This document shows positions 34,896-43,318 of a stretch of 64,000 nucleotides of DNA, piece after piece. The notes under the pieces are model-generated. The model had not been told where the DNA came from, searched no databases, and saw only the letters and a list, made by a program, of their open reading frames with translations. The translations under genes were made by a program, and so were the position numbers. The DNA comes from Methylotenera versatilis 79 (GTDB taxonomy: Bacteria > Pseudomonadota > Gammaproteobacteria > Burkholderiales > Methylophilaceae): the NCBI RefSeq assembly GCF_000384375.1, contig NZ_ARVX01000001.1, forward strand, positions 310,001-374,000. The letters are read 5' to 3'. Numbering within the stretch: the first letter of the stretch is position 1; each line of letters starts with the position of its first letter.

Positions 34896-35630
34896 TTAAA
34901 CTAAATTCAAACCAACATCAACATTAGCCGTGTAACCTTCCGCTGTTTTTGTGGGCTTAAGCATTAATTGTTTGCCACCGTCCTCATAAATACGGTCGTT
35001 ACTATTATTAGTTTTACGCTCACCTCTGCCCGCATAAGGCGATTGCGCAAAAATCTCATCGTTCAATTTGTCGTCAAAATAGAGTTGAGAGGTGAATTCG
35101 TGGCTTTTACCAGTCGCATCAGTAGCACGGATTTTAAAATGGATATGCACCGCTCTGCCGTCATACCAGCCTGGATAAACCGTGAAAAATTTCACAGCAC
35201 CCAACTCATCCGTCAGCCGATATCCACGCAGAAACTTTCTACCTCGCGTATCAAAACTGCGGTCTTTTGCATCGGAATAAATACCGTCTGCATTGCAATG
35301 CCAAATATCAACAATAGCGTCTTTTATAGGTTTACAAGCACGGCTTCCTACAGCAAAAACATTCACAACCAAGGTTAATAGCGTGCCATCTTGTATCGAA
35401 CCATCAGTTGGATCAAATCGAATATCTGAGCGCATCAGCTTTTCATCGACAAAATACGGCCCTTCAGTTTGCTCTGGTGTAACAACGCATGCCAGATTGG
35501 ATGTGCTTTTGTTTTCCGATGCAACGCCGCAGCCAGTTATCAAACTGGCACCTGCAGCAGCCATCAGTTGTAGCGCATTACGGCGCGTAAAAGCATGGTT
35601 TGCTGAAGTTGTAGATTTGTCGTTTTGCAT
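34896..35630 (-). CDS. Exported intradiol ring-cleavage dioxygenase-like protein
   Basis: A 244-residue protein. The N-terminus has twin arginines and a hydrophobic stretch ending in a lipobox (TRRNALQLMAAAGASLITGC), suggesting Tat export and lipid anchoring. The rest follows protocatechuate 3,4-dioxygenase: TEGPYFVDEKLMRSDIR, DIWHCNADGIYSD, FLRGYRLTDELG, and YPGWYDGRAVHIHFK, which together give the Tyr, Tyr, His, His ligands for non-haem Fe(III). The true substrate of exported members is unclear; cytoplasmic members cleave catechols. I use the ATG at 35630 rather than an upstream TTG. Confidence 0.87.
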   Translation of the reverse strand: MQNDKSTTSANHAFTRRNALQLMAAAGASLITGCGVASENKSTSNLACVVTPEQTEGPYFVDEKLMRSDIRFDPTDGSIQDGTLLTLVVNVFAVGSRACKPIKDAIVDIWHCNADGIYSDAKDRSFDTRGRKFLRGYRLTDELGAVKFFTVYPGWYDGRAVHIHFKIRATDATGKSHEFTSQLYFDDKLNDEIFAQSPYAGRGERKTNNSNDRIYEDGGKQLMLKPTKTAEGYTANVDVGLNLV

Positions 35631-35883
35631 GTGATTGTATCCAGACAATGATTAAAAATGAGGAAAAATATATTTAAGAATATCGTTTGATTATTGTCAC
35701 TTTGTACAGACAAATATTAACTGTTTTTTTGGGTTAAGTTTTGGCAATAAACCGTGCGCTGTATTTAAATAACGCTAAAAATTAAGACAAATTTAAACGA
35801 TTTAACAAAGTGTTATTTTAATGCCGGACTTTGTAAACTTGTTATCAGGAATTGTAAATCTACGTAAGTTTAAAGCGCACACA

Positions 35884-35930
35884 TTGATTGCACATTTGTT
35901 TCTGTTATAATGCGATTAATTCTCATTTGT
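35884..35930 (+). promoter_or_regulatory. Promoter with overlapping Fur-box-like site ahead of the PepSY-ApbE operon
   Basis: TTGATT (35884-35889), 16 bases, then TATAAT (35906-35911) form a near-ideal sigma-70 promoter. Directly over the -10 and the expected +1 lies TAATGCGATTAATTCTCATT (35909-35928), whose reverse strand reads AATGAGAATTAATCGCATTA, close to natural Fur boxes. Placement over the start point would give iron repression. The remainder of the 384-base gap (35631-36014) holds no gene, but includes a copy of GGTTAAGTTTT at 35732. Confidence 0.7.
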
Positions 35931-36014
35931 ATTTGAAGCGTATCTATACAAACGGCATTTTGTGTAATGCCCATCAAAACCACATTAAATCCAAACATGT
36001 AAAATTAGCCAGAT

Positions 36015-36641
36015 ATGCAAAATCAAATCAATCAAAAAAACCGAGCATTCTGGCTCAAACATCTTTACCGCTGGCATTGGATCAGCTCTGCTGCGTGTCT
36101 TATTGGCATGCTGCTATTTGCCTCAACGGGTATTACGCTGAACAATTCAACACACATCGAATCGCTGCCAGTAGTCGCGAAAAAATCGGCAACTATTCCT
36201 GCCGCACTTTTAAATCAGATTAAAGTAACTCCTTCAAATGATAAAGTCGCACTTCCCAAAGCGACAGCCGACTGGTTAAGCGATGCGATTGGTACCGAAT
36301 TAGCTGGCGTACCTGGCGAATGGTCAGATGCTGAAGTGTATTTATCATTACCGCGCCCAGGTGGCGACGCATGGCTGGTGATAGATCGCGCCAGCGGTGA
36401 GGTAAGCTATGAGCAAACCGACCGCGGCTGGGTTTCTTATTTCAACGATCTGCACAAAGGCCGCAATACGGGAACAGCTTGGAGCTGGTTCTTAGATATC
36501 TTTTCAATCACTGCACTTGTGTTCTGCATCACCGGTTTATTTATGTTGCATATGCACGCAGGCAACCGCCCTGCTACTTGGCCCTTGGTCGGTTTGGGCG
36601 TTGTGTTGCCATTGGTTTTGGTGATTTTATTTATTCACTAA
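36015..36641 (+). CDS. PepSY-associated membrane protein
   Basis: A 208-residue inner membrane protein: cytoplasmic N-terminus, helix about 21-43, a periplasmic PepSY-like domain (about 60-145; AWLVIDRASGEVSYEQ), and two helices (about 157-178, 185-207). Histidines near the membrane (LKHLYRWHWISS, NDLHKGRNTG, LMLHMHAG) could bind b-type haem, as in PepSY-type ferric reductases. It heads the operon and is probably its transmembrane electron carrier. The gap to the next gene is 60 bases with an AGGAGA ribosome site. Confidence 0.85.
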   Translation: MQNQINQKNRAFWLKHLYRWHWISSAACLIGMLLFASTGITLNNSTHIESLPVVAKKSATIPAALLNQIKVTPSNDKVALPKATADWLSDAIGTELAGVPGEWSDAEVYLSLPRPGGDAWLVIDRASGEVSYEQTDRGWVSYFNDLHKGRNTGTAWSWFLDIFSITALVFCITGLFMLHMHAGNRPATWPLVGLGVVLPLVLVILFIH

Positions 36642-36701
36642 ATTATTAATTCGTTACTTTTGCAGTTTTTATTTTTCATTTGTTTATAGGAGATATCGTC
36701 A

Positions 36702-37262
36702 ATGCGTAAATGGGTTCCTGAATTTATATCTTTACCAGCTTTAGCACCAGCCTTATTGCCCGCATTGATTGCCGGCATGTTTGCTGGTCAGGCAGTTGCA
36801 GCGGAAATCAATCTAAAGGTGACGCTTCCCCAAATCAATTCGGCTGAATATCACCGCCCTTATGTGGCTATTTGGATTGAGAAGCCTGACCAAACTGTTG
36901 AAAAAAACTTGGCCGTTTGGTACAGCCAAAAGAAAACTGACAAGGGCGAGCAAAGCGACAAATGGCTGAAAGACTTACGCCAATGGTGGCGTAAAAGTGG
37001 TCGCGATCAAGCAATGCCATTGGATGGTGTGACAGGCGCAACCCGCCCTGTTGGCGAGCAAAAGTTAAGCTTTGTTGAAGGCAAATCACCTTTAGGTAAT
37101 TTGCCAGCTGGCCAATATAACGTCGTAGTGGAATCTGTGCGCGAAAAAGGTGGGCGCGAGTTGGTTCGTGTGCCATTCACATGGCCGGCAAAAAATGCGG
37201 TTAGCGCTAAAGCGACAGGGCAAGAAGAGCTTGGCGACGTTGTTGTAGAGCTTAAGCCCTAA
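36702..37262 (+). CDS. DUF2271 periplasmic protein with an ApbE flavinylation motif
   Basis: A 186-residue secreted protein with a long signal peptide (cleavage after AVAA, about residue 34). RPYVAIWIEKPD and AVWYSQKKTD belong to the DUF2271 domain. Residues 108-114 read DGVTGAT, which fits the Dxx(S/T)GA(S/T) acceptor motif onto which ApbE transfers FMN, with Thr114 as the expected attachment residue. An ApbE gene lies 0.85 kb downstream in the same operon. The protein is therefore probably a periplasmic covalent flavoprotein, not just a structural partner. Confidence 0.85.
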   Translation: MRKWVPEFISLPALAPALLPALIAGMFAGQAVAAEINLKVTLPQINSAEYHRPYVAIWIEKPDQTVEKNLAVWYSQKKTDKGEQSDKWLKDLRQWWRKSGRDQAMPLDGVTGATRPVGEQKLSFVEGKSPLGNLPAGQYNVVVESVREKGGRELVRVPFTWPAKNAVSAKATGQEELGDVVVELKP

Positions 37263-37287
37263 TTTAAAAACTCTTTAAGGAATCACT

Positions 37288-38103
37288 ATGAAACTCAAAT
37301 TCATGAAACTCAAGTCCGCTTTATTATCTTTGGCAATTGGCATGTCAGCTTCTGCCGTGCATGCACATGGCGTTTGGATTACCTCTTCAAGCTCCGTTTT
37401 ATCGGCACCTCAATTTGTGACCTTTGACGCTGCATCATCAAGCGTGCCATTTATCATTGATCATCGCCCACTAGCGATAGATTCACTCGTTATTATTGCG
37501 CCGGATGGCAGCAACGTTGCACCGGTTAATGTACTGAAAGGCGAGCTACGTACCGTGTTTGATGCCAAGCTTGAACAAAAAGGCACTTATCGTTTAGAAA
37601 TGGTACGTTCTGGCTTCCGAGCAAACTGGAAAGATGCCGAAGACAAGCCAAAACGTTTTATGGGGACAGCCGAAGCATTAGCGAAAGAAGTGCCTGCTGA
37701 TGCAAAAGAGTTGAAAGTGACTGAGTCAGTAAGCCGTATGGAAAACTTTATCACCGTTGGCAAACCTTCGGCATTAAAACAAACAGGTAAAGGTCTTGAG
37801 TTGGTCACGAGCACACACCCAAATGATTTAGTGGTTGGTGAGCCTGTTGAGCTTACGTTTCTTGTAGATGGTAAACCGACTGAAGGTGTTGAGGTTGAGA
37901 TTATTCGCAATCAAACACGTTACAGAAACAAGCTTGATGAGAAAAAATACAAAACGGATAAAAACGGCAAAGTAAAAGTGACGCTACAAGACGCTGGTTT
38001 GTATTGGTTAGATGCTGATTTCAAAGATAATAATGTTTCAAACAAACTCGCAAAAGAACGCGCTTTGGCTTACGTGCTAACGCTGGAAGTATTGCCGCAA
38101 TAA
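37288..38103 (+). CDS. DUF4198 periplasmic protein
   Basis: A 271-residue exported protein. The signal peptide ends VHAHG and the mature start HGVWITSSS is typical of DUF4198. Residues about 165-245 look like a Ig/carboxypeptidase-regulatory-like fold (VGEPVELTFLVDGKPTEGVEVE, TDKNGKVKVTLQDAGLYWLDA). Family members often go with metal-linked operons and may bind cations through N-terminal histidines; none is characterised well. AAGGA precedes the ATG; ApbE starts four bases after its stop. Confidence 0.88.
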   Translation: MKLKFMKLKSALLSLAIGMSASAVHAHGVWITSSSSVLSAPQFVTFDAASSSVPFIIDHRPLAIDSLVIIAPDGSNVAPVNVLKGELRTVFDAKLEQKGTYRLEMVRSGFRANWKDAEDKPKRFMGTAEALAKEVPADAKELKVTESVSRMENFITVGKPSALKQTGKGLELVTSTHPNDLVVGEPVELTFLVDGKPTEGVEVEIIRNQTRYRNKLDEKKYKTDKNGKVKVTLQDAGLYWLDADFKDNNVSNKLAKERALAYVLTLEVLPQ

Positions 38104-38107
38104 GCTG

Positions 38108-39115
38108 ATGCGCCGCGTATTAATACCACAAAACCTGCAGGAACTGCCTCAGCAATTACCTATCGGTGAGCAGAAAATACTTTCCGGACAATCCATGGGA
38201 ACAACTTGGACTGTCCGGTATATTAATACGCATAAACAATCAGATGATGCAGTTCGTGCATTGATTCAGCTTGAGCTGGATATTGTTATAACGCAAATGA
38301 GCACATGGCAAGAAGATTCAAATCTAAGTGTTTTCAATCGCGCTGATGCGAACACATGGCATGACTTACCAGCCCCATTTTTAAAGGTGCTGGATTGTGC
38401 ATTAAAGATTGCCGCAGAAACCGATGGCGCTTTTGACCCAACTATTGGTCCGCTGGTTAATCTGTGGGGGTTTGGTCCAAATGGCGAAAGAACATCTCCG
38501 CCAAATGCTGATGAAGTAAAAGCGTTGCATGCTGATTGCGGTTGGCAAAAAATAAAATTAGATAGCAAAGGCATGCGCGCCTTGCAACCTGGTAATGTTT
38601 ATGTCGATTTTTCAGGCATCGCAAAAGGTTATAGCGTAGACAGAATTGCACATGCGCTGACAGATGCAGGCATAGAAAATTACCTGATAGAAGTTGGCGG
38701 TGAGTTATACGGCGTTGGAATAAAGCCAGATGGGCAACCTTGGTGGATTGCGCTTGAAACTTCGCCAGTCGCTCAAACCGTTACTGAATCCATCATTGCA
38801 CTACATGGATTAGCAGTAGCAACATCTGGCGATTATCGGCGTTATTTTGAGCATGATGGCAAGCATTACGCACATACAATCGACCCACGCACTGGCTTCC
38901 CAATTGACCGCGCAGTCAACGCATTAGTGTCTGTCACTGTGATTCATGCTGAATGTATGGTTGCTGATGCACTAGCAACCGCGCTTACTGTGATGGGCGT
39001 TAAATCAGCGCTGGCATACGCACAACAGAAAGATATCGCCGTGTTGTTGATTGAGCAAACGGCTGATGGTTTTGAAGAGCACCTTTCGCCCAAATTAATG
39101 GCGATGCTGGAATGA
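38108..39115 (+). CDS. apbE: FAD:protein FMN transferase (ApbE family)
   Basis: A 335-residue enzyme that splits FAD and attaches FMN through a phosphoester bond to Ser/Thr of target proteins. MGTTWTVRY, GAFDPTIGPLVNLWGFG, VDFSGIAKGYSVDRIA, YLIEVGGELYG, HTIDPRTGFP and CMVADALATALTVMG are the conserved blocks, including the Mg2+ site. The N-terminus (MRRVLIPQNLQEL) shows no signal peptide or lipobox, unlike most ApbE proteins, and cannot be extended because the preceding gene ends four bases away. Its target is presumably the DUF2271 protein. The stop overlaps the next start (ATGA). Confidence 0.93.
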   Translation: MRRVLIPQNLQELPQQLPIGEQKILSGQSMGTTWTVRYINTHKQSDDAVRALIQLELDIVITQMSTWQEDSNLSVFNRADANTWHDLPAPFLKVLDCALKIAAETDGAFDPTIGPLVNLWGFGPNGERTSPPNADEVKALHADCGWQKIKLDSKGMRALQPGNVYVDFSGIAKGYSVDRIAHALTDAGIENYLIEVGGELYGVGIKPDGQPWWIALETSPVAQTVTESIIALHGLAVATSGDYRRYFEHDGKHYAHTIDPRTGFPIDRAVNALVSVTVIHAECMVADALATALTVMGVKSALAYAQQKDIAVLLIEQTADGFEEHLSPKLMAMLE

Positions 39116-40776
39116 GAACTTTGTTTGCTAGTTTAAGATTTTCAAAATTAGCACTTTTAGGCACTTCCTTGCTAGCTTCTAATCCGTCTTATGCGGCTGG
39201 CACCAGTATCAGCTTGTCTCATACAATCAATGCGATTATTGCCGTTGCTCTATATCTTGTCTTCTGTGGCTGGTTTATCTGGCGCTACAAAAAGCGAACT
39301 GCTCAAGATTTGTTACAAAAAAAACTGGTTAACTCTAATGCAAATCTGCGCGATGAAAATAGCATTTTGATTGCCTATGCCAGCCAAACAGGCAATGCCG
39401 AACAGCTTGCGCAAAAAACAGCCGAATCACTCAAACTGACAGATTTAGCAGTCGAGATGCACGCGCTTTCAGCGGTTGATTATGCAATGTTAACGCGATT
39501 TACACGCGTGTTATTTATCGTGAGCACGACTGGAGAAGGCGATGCGCCCGATAATGCGCGCGATTTTTTGAGTAAAGTCATGCTGAATGATGCGAATCTT
39601 AACAAAATTCAATATGGAATTTTGGCGCTGGGAGATGCCAGTTACACGCACTTTTGCGGTTTCGGGCACACTTTAGATGCTTGGTTACAACACACACATG
39701 CTATGCCTTTGTTCGATATAGTCGAAGTCGACCGTAATGACGATGGCGCATTAAGGCACTGGCAATATCAGTTGGGCGTTTTAGCCAAAGATACCGAAAT
39801 GGCTGATTGGAAGACGCCCGATTATCAACATTGGCAACTCACAGCCCGCACTTTGATGAATGAAGGCAGTGTGGGCGCGCCTGTTTACCACTTAAGACTA
39901 ACAACACATATTAATGATATGCGATGGCAAGCGGGAGATATTGCAGAGGTTGGGCCACGTAATCCGCATCAATCGGTGGATATGTTCCTTAATCATTTTA
40001 AATTAGATGGTTCAGTCAAAATCAAGTCTGCGAATATGACTTTTCATGAAGCATTATTAGACAAGTTACTACCGCATGATGAAAACGGCTTTAAAGATTT
40101 TACTGTCTTAAATTTAGTTAACTTCAATTCAAATAGTTTTGATGTCGACGCCATTTTATCCACATTAAAAACATTGCCACATCGTGAATATTCCATTGCC
40201 TCTATTCCGCAAGATGGCGGGCTTGAGTTGCTTATTCGTCAAACACATTATGCTGATGGCAGGCTGGGTATTGGCTCTGGTTGGCTGACTGAATATGCCG
40301 CGATGAATAGCGATATTGCCTTACGCATACGTGAGAACACCGCATTTCACCCGCCAGCACACAATAGTCCGCTAATTTTAATCGGCAACGGTACTGGCAT
40401 TGCTGGGTTAAGGGCGCATCTAAAAGCGCGCGCTGCCTTACAACAAAACAACAATTGGCTTATCTTTGGTGAACGTAACGCCGCGCATGACTTTTACTTT
40501 AGAGATGAATTACACCGTTGGCAGAAACAATTCTTATTAACAAGAATTGATACCGCTTTCTCGCGAGATCAAACCGAGAGTATTTATGTGCAAGATGTTG
40601 TAAAATCATCCGCATCCGATATGTTGAAATGGGTTGAAGATGGCGCAGCGATTTACGTATGTGGTAGCGCTAGCGGCATGGCGCCTGCGGTGCATAATGA
40701 GTTGCTTGAGATACTCGGCGAAACTACATTATCTACATTAACCACATCTGGCAGATATCGTCGGGATGTATATTAG
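39112..40776 (+). CDS. Membrane-anchored CysJ-like diflavin reductase
   Basis: A 554-residue protein. Residues 1-28 look like a signal peptide (SNPSYAAG), followed by a membrane helix (about 36-58) and a basic WRYKKR stop. The cytoplasmic remainder is diflavin reductase: flavodoxin domain (about 83-225; ILIAYASQTGNAEQLAQ, VSTTGEGDAPDNA), FAD domain (about 240-400; HREYSIASIP) and NADPH domain (about 405-554; LILIGNGTGIAGLRAHL, IYVCGSASGMAPAV). It resembles the sulfite reductase flavoprotein subunit, but its operon points to a membrane electron path from NADPH. It is the last gene of the operon. Confidence 0.9.
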   Translation: MRTLFASLRFSKLALLGTSLLASNPSYAAGTSISLSHTINAIIAVALYLVFCGWFIWRYKKRTAQDLLQKKLVNSNANLRDENSILIAYASQTGNAEQLAQKTAESLKLTDLAVEMHALSAVDYAMLTRFTRVLFIVSTTGEGDAPDNARDFLSKVMLNDANLNKIQYGILALGDASYTHFCGFGHTLDAWLQHTHAMPLFDIVEVDRNDDGALRHWQYQLGVLAKDTEMADWKTPDYQHWQLTARTLMNEGSVGAPVYHLRLTTHINDMRWQAGDIAEVGPRNPHQSVDMFLNHFKLDGSVKIKSANMTFHEALLDKLLPHDENGFKDFTVLNLVNFNSNSFDVDAILSTLKTLPHREYSIASIPQDGGLELLIRQTHYADGRLGIGSGWLTEYAAMNSDIALRIRENTAFHPPAHNSPLILIGNGTGIAGLRAHLKARAALQQNNNWLIFGERNAAHDFYFRDELHRWQKQFLLTRIDTAFSRDQTESIYVQDVVKSSASDMLKWVEDGAAIYVCGSASGMAPAVHNELLEILGETTLSTLTTSGRYRRDVY

Positions 40777-40850
40777 ATCCACGCCTTAAAAATCCAGCGT
40801 TCTCACAATATGAATGACTCTTAACTTTTACTGAAATATTCTGAATAGAC

Positions 40851-41333
40851 TTATAGCCACTTATACATTACTAAGGCATCAACATAGCCTTTAGACGGAT
40901 GGTTAAATGCTTTTGGCAACCGACCCACCGTATCAAAACCCAGATTATTCCATAATCTCACAGCCCCCTCATTACTAGATGCAACGAAATTAAATTGCAT
41001 GGCTTTATAGCCGAGCTCTCTTGCAACGATTTGAGAGTGTTCGCACATGGCAGTGGCAAGCCCGCGTCCTCTGGCTTCGGTTGAAACCATATAACCGCAA
41101 TTGCAAACATGATCACCTGGCCCGAGTTGATTAGTTTTTAAATAAAATGTACCCAAAACCTTACCATCCTCTTCAAACACATAGGCTATTCGCGGAGTAT
41201 CAATCCAAATTTTAAATGCTTGTTCTTTGTTTGTATCGCGCGGGTAGGCATAAGTATCACCCGCCGATACCACTTGATGAAAGATTGACCAAATTTGGTC
41301 AAAATCTTTTTCTGTAGCCTTTCTAATATTCAT
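40851..41333 (-). CDS. GNAT-family N-acetyltransferase
   Basis: A 160-residue single-domain acetyltransferase. It opens MNIRKATEKDFDQIWSIFHQ, and the acetyl-CoA site reads GYMVSTEARGRGLATAMCEH (about residues 81-100), followed by the NEGAVRLWNNLGFDTVGRLP motif. Small-molecule or protein amine acetylation is expected; the substrate cannot be read. It is transcribed from its own start and ends facing the CysJ-like gene, 74 bases away. Confidence 0.92.
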   Translation of the reverse strand: MNIRKATEKDFDQIWSIFHQVVSAGDTYAYPRDTNKEQAFKIWIDTPRIAYVFEEDGKVLGTFYLKTNQLGPGDHVCNCGYMVSTEARGRGLATAMCEHSQIVARELGYKAMQFNFVASSNEGAVRLWNNLGFDTVGRLPKAFNHPSKGYVDALVMYKWL

Positions 41334-41457
41334 AGCACCTTAACCTGAAAATATTATTTTACTGTGGCTATTATAATACTGAGCAGCCCTAGCATACCCT
41401 CAGCCCACGCAAAATCTGCTAGGACAAATTTAGAACATTGAGAGGATAAAAGGCAAT

Positions 41458-41483
41458 AAAAAAACCAGCACTTAGGCTGGTTT
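41458..41483 (-). terminator. Terminator of the tRNA-Lys transcript
   Basis: AAACCAGC (41462-41469) pairs with GCTGGTTT (41476-41483) over a 6-base loop. On the minus strand it runs into a T tract (complement of the A run 41458-41464), 35 bases past the tRNA end. Confidence 0.75.
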
Positions 41484-41517
41484 CTTGTATGTTCTAGGAC
41501 TACCTAAAACATGGAAT

Positions 41518-41593
41518 TGGTAGGGCGTGCGGGGATCGAACCCACGACAAACGGATTAAAAGTCCGCTGCTCTACCAGCTGAGCTAACGCCCC
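41518..41593 (-). tRNA. tRNA-Lys (anticodon UUU)
   Basis: A 76-base cloverleaf on the minus strand. Acceptor arms GGGGCGT and ACGCCCT pair (first pair G-U), the D arm is GCTCAGCTGGTAGAGC, the anticodon stem GCGGA/TCCGT encloses CTTTTAA with anticodon TTT, and the T arm is GTGGGTTCGATCCCCGC. Discriminator A and CCA are encoded. A terminator follows. The 270 bases upstream (41594-41864) show no other gene. Confidence 0.97.
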
Positions 41594-41864
41594 ATTATGA
41601 AACGGGTAATACTGGATATTGGTACTTAATTCGTAAGCAGTTTGAATGACTTTTGCTTTACCTACGAAAGGGCGCAATTATGCAAGAAACTCGGGCTTTG
41701 GTCAATGACAACCTGCTAAATAAATTAACTTTTTATATTCTTTATTTTTAAGCAGGCGTTTGTGATTAAAACAGCGGCTGTTTACAGCATGCAGATATGT
41801 ATTACTTAAACAAATGTTGGGATTAACTTTATAAAAAACTTAAGTGATTAAATCGGTTAACTAT

Positions 41865-43229
41865 TTAACGCATACCCGGCAATTTTCCGCCCATCATACC
41901 GCCCATGCCGCGCATCATTTTGGCCATGCCGCCTTTGCTGAACATTTTCATCATTTTCTGCGTTTCTTCAAACTGTTTTAACAAGCGATTCACTTCTTGC
42001 ACTTGCACACCGCTACCGGCGGCGATGCGTTTTTTACGCGTGGCTTTAATCAATTCTGGTTTACGGCGTTCAAGCGGCGTCATGCTATTGATAATACCTT
42101 CAATACGGCGCAGCGATTTATCTGCATCCTCGTTATTCACTTTTGCGGCCATATTCGCCATTTGCGCTGGCATCTTATCCATTAACGCGCCCATGCCACC
42201 CATTTTGCGCATTTGACTCATTTGGCTTTTAAAATCTTCCAAATCGAACTTGCTGCCCGATTTGATTTTGTCTGCGACTTTTTGCGCTTCGGCCAAATCG
42301 ACATTTTTATGCGCTTGCTCAATCAAGCCCAGCACATCGCCCATGCCCAATATACGTCCAGCCATACGGTCAGGATGAAAAGGTTCTAAACCGTCTACCT
42401 TTTCGCTCACGCCGATAAATTTAATCGGCTGACCTGTCACGTGCCGCACCGATAATGCCGCGCCGCCGCGTGCATCGCCATCTAACTTCGTTAATACCAC
42501 GCCGGTTAATGGCAAAGTCTCGCCAAAAGCTTTAGCGGTATTCACTGCATCTTGGCCCTGCATCGCATCAACTACAAATAATGTTTCAATCGGATTTAAT
42601 TGCGTATGCAACGCCTTGATTTCCGCCATCATCGCTTCATCAATACCCAAGCGGCCTGCCGTATCGAAAATCACCACATCGTAATAATTCTTTTTGGCGT
42701 GTTCTAAAGTTAATGCTGCGATTTCACTCGGCTTTTGGTTCGCGTTGCTGTCAAAACAGTCAATATCTAGCTGTTTAGCCAAAGTTTGCAGTTGTGCAAT
42801 CGCCGCAGGGCGATAAATATCGGCACTAGCCAACAACACTTTTTTCTTTTGTTCTTTAAGTAATTTTGCCAGTTTGGCAGATGTCGTGGTTTTTCCAGAA
42901 CCCTGCAAACCTGCCATCAAGATAATCGCTGGCGGTTGCGTAGATAAATTCAAGCCTACATTGGCTTTGCCCATTAACTCGGTTAGCTCATCATTCACCA
43001 CTTCGATAACCGCTTGGCCTGGCGTTAAGCTCTGTAACACCTCTTTGCCTTGCGCACGCGCTTTCACGCGGCTGATAAATTCTTTTACCACAGGCAATGC
43101 CACATCAGCCTCTAGCAGAGCCATACGCACTTCACGCATCGCGTCGCTAATGTTGTCTTCAGTTAATCGCGCTTGACCTCGTAGGTTTTTGATGACGCCC
43201 TGTAAACGGCCGGTTAAATTTTCTAACAT
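41865..43229 (-). CDS. ffh: Signal recognition particle protein Ffh
   Basis: A 454-residue SRP GTPase. It has an N-terminal helical bundle, a G domain with GLQGSGKTTTSAKLA (about residues 106-120), DTAGRLGIDE and TKLDGDARGG, and a methionine-rich M domain ending MMKMFSKGGMAKMMRG that binds 4.5S RNA and signal peptides. It directs inner-membrane proteins to the translocon. It diverges from the YpjD-like gene, an arrangement shared with many proteobacteria. Confidence 0.97.
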   Translation of the reverse strand: MLENLTGRLQGVIKNLRGQARLTEDNISDAMREVRMALLEADVALPVVKEFISRVKARAQGKEVLQSLTPGQAVIEVVNDELTELMGKANVGLNLSTQPPAIILMAGLQGSGKTTTSAKLAKLLKEQKKKVLLASADIYRPAAIAQLQTLAKQLDIDCFDSNANQKPSEIAALTLEHAKKNYYDVVIFDTAGRLGIDEAMMAEIKALHTQLNPIETLFVVDAMQGQDAVNTAKAFGETLPLTGVVLTKLDGDARGGAALSVRHVTGQPIKFIGVSEKVDGLEPFHPDRMAGRILGMGDVLGLIEQAHKNVDLAEAQKVADKIKSGSKFDLEDFKSQMSQMRKMGGMGALMDKMPAQMANMAAKVNNEDADKSLRRIEGIINSMTPLERRKPELIKATRKKRIAAGSGVQVQEVNRLLKQFEETQKMMKMFSKGGMAKMMRGMGGMMGGKLPGMR

Positions 43230-43318
43230 TTTGGGGGATTACCTTAAAAATTGCGCTTTTGGATTTCTAATTTTACATCAAGCTATGCTAATTAGACGAG
43301 TTTTGCCATAATTGTCAT

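Noticed and set aside
35888-36223. Plus-strand frame overlapping the start of the PepSY gene
   Set aside because: It begins inside the promoter, overlaps the well-supported PepSY gene in another frame and shows no family features.
39112-40776. Sulfite reductase flavoprotein subunit (CysJ) for sulfur assimilation
   Set aside because: It has a signal/anchor helix and sits in an ApbE/PepSY operon with no CysI gene nearby, so a role in sulfite reduction is not supported.
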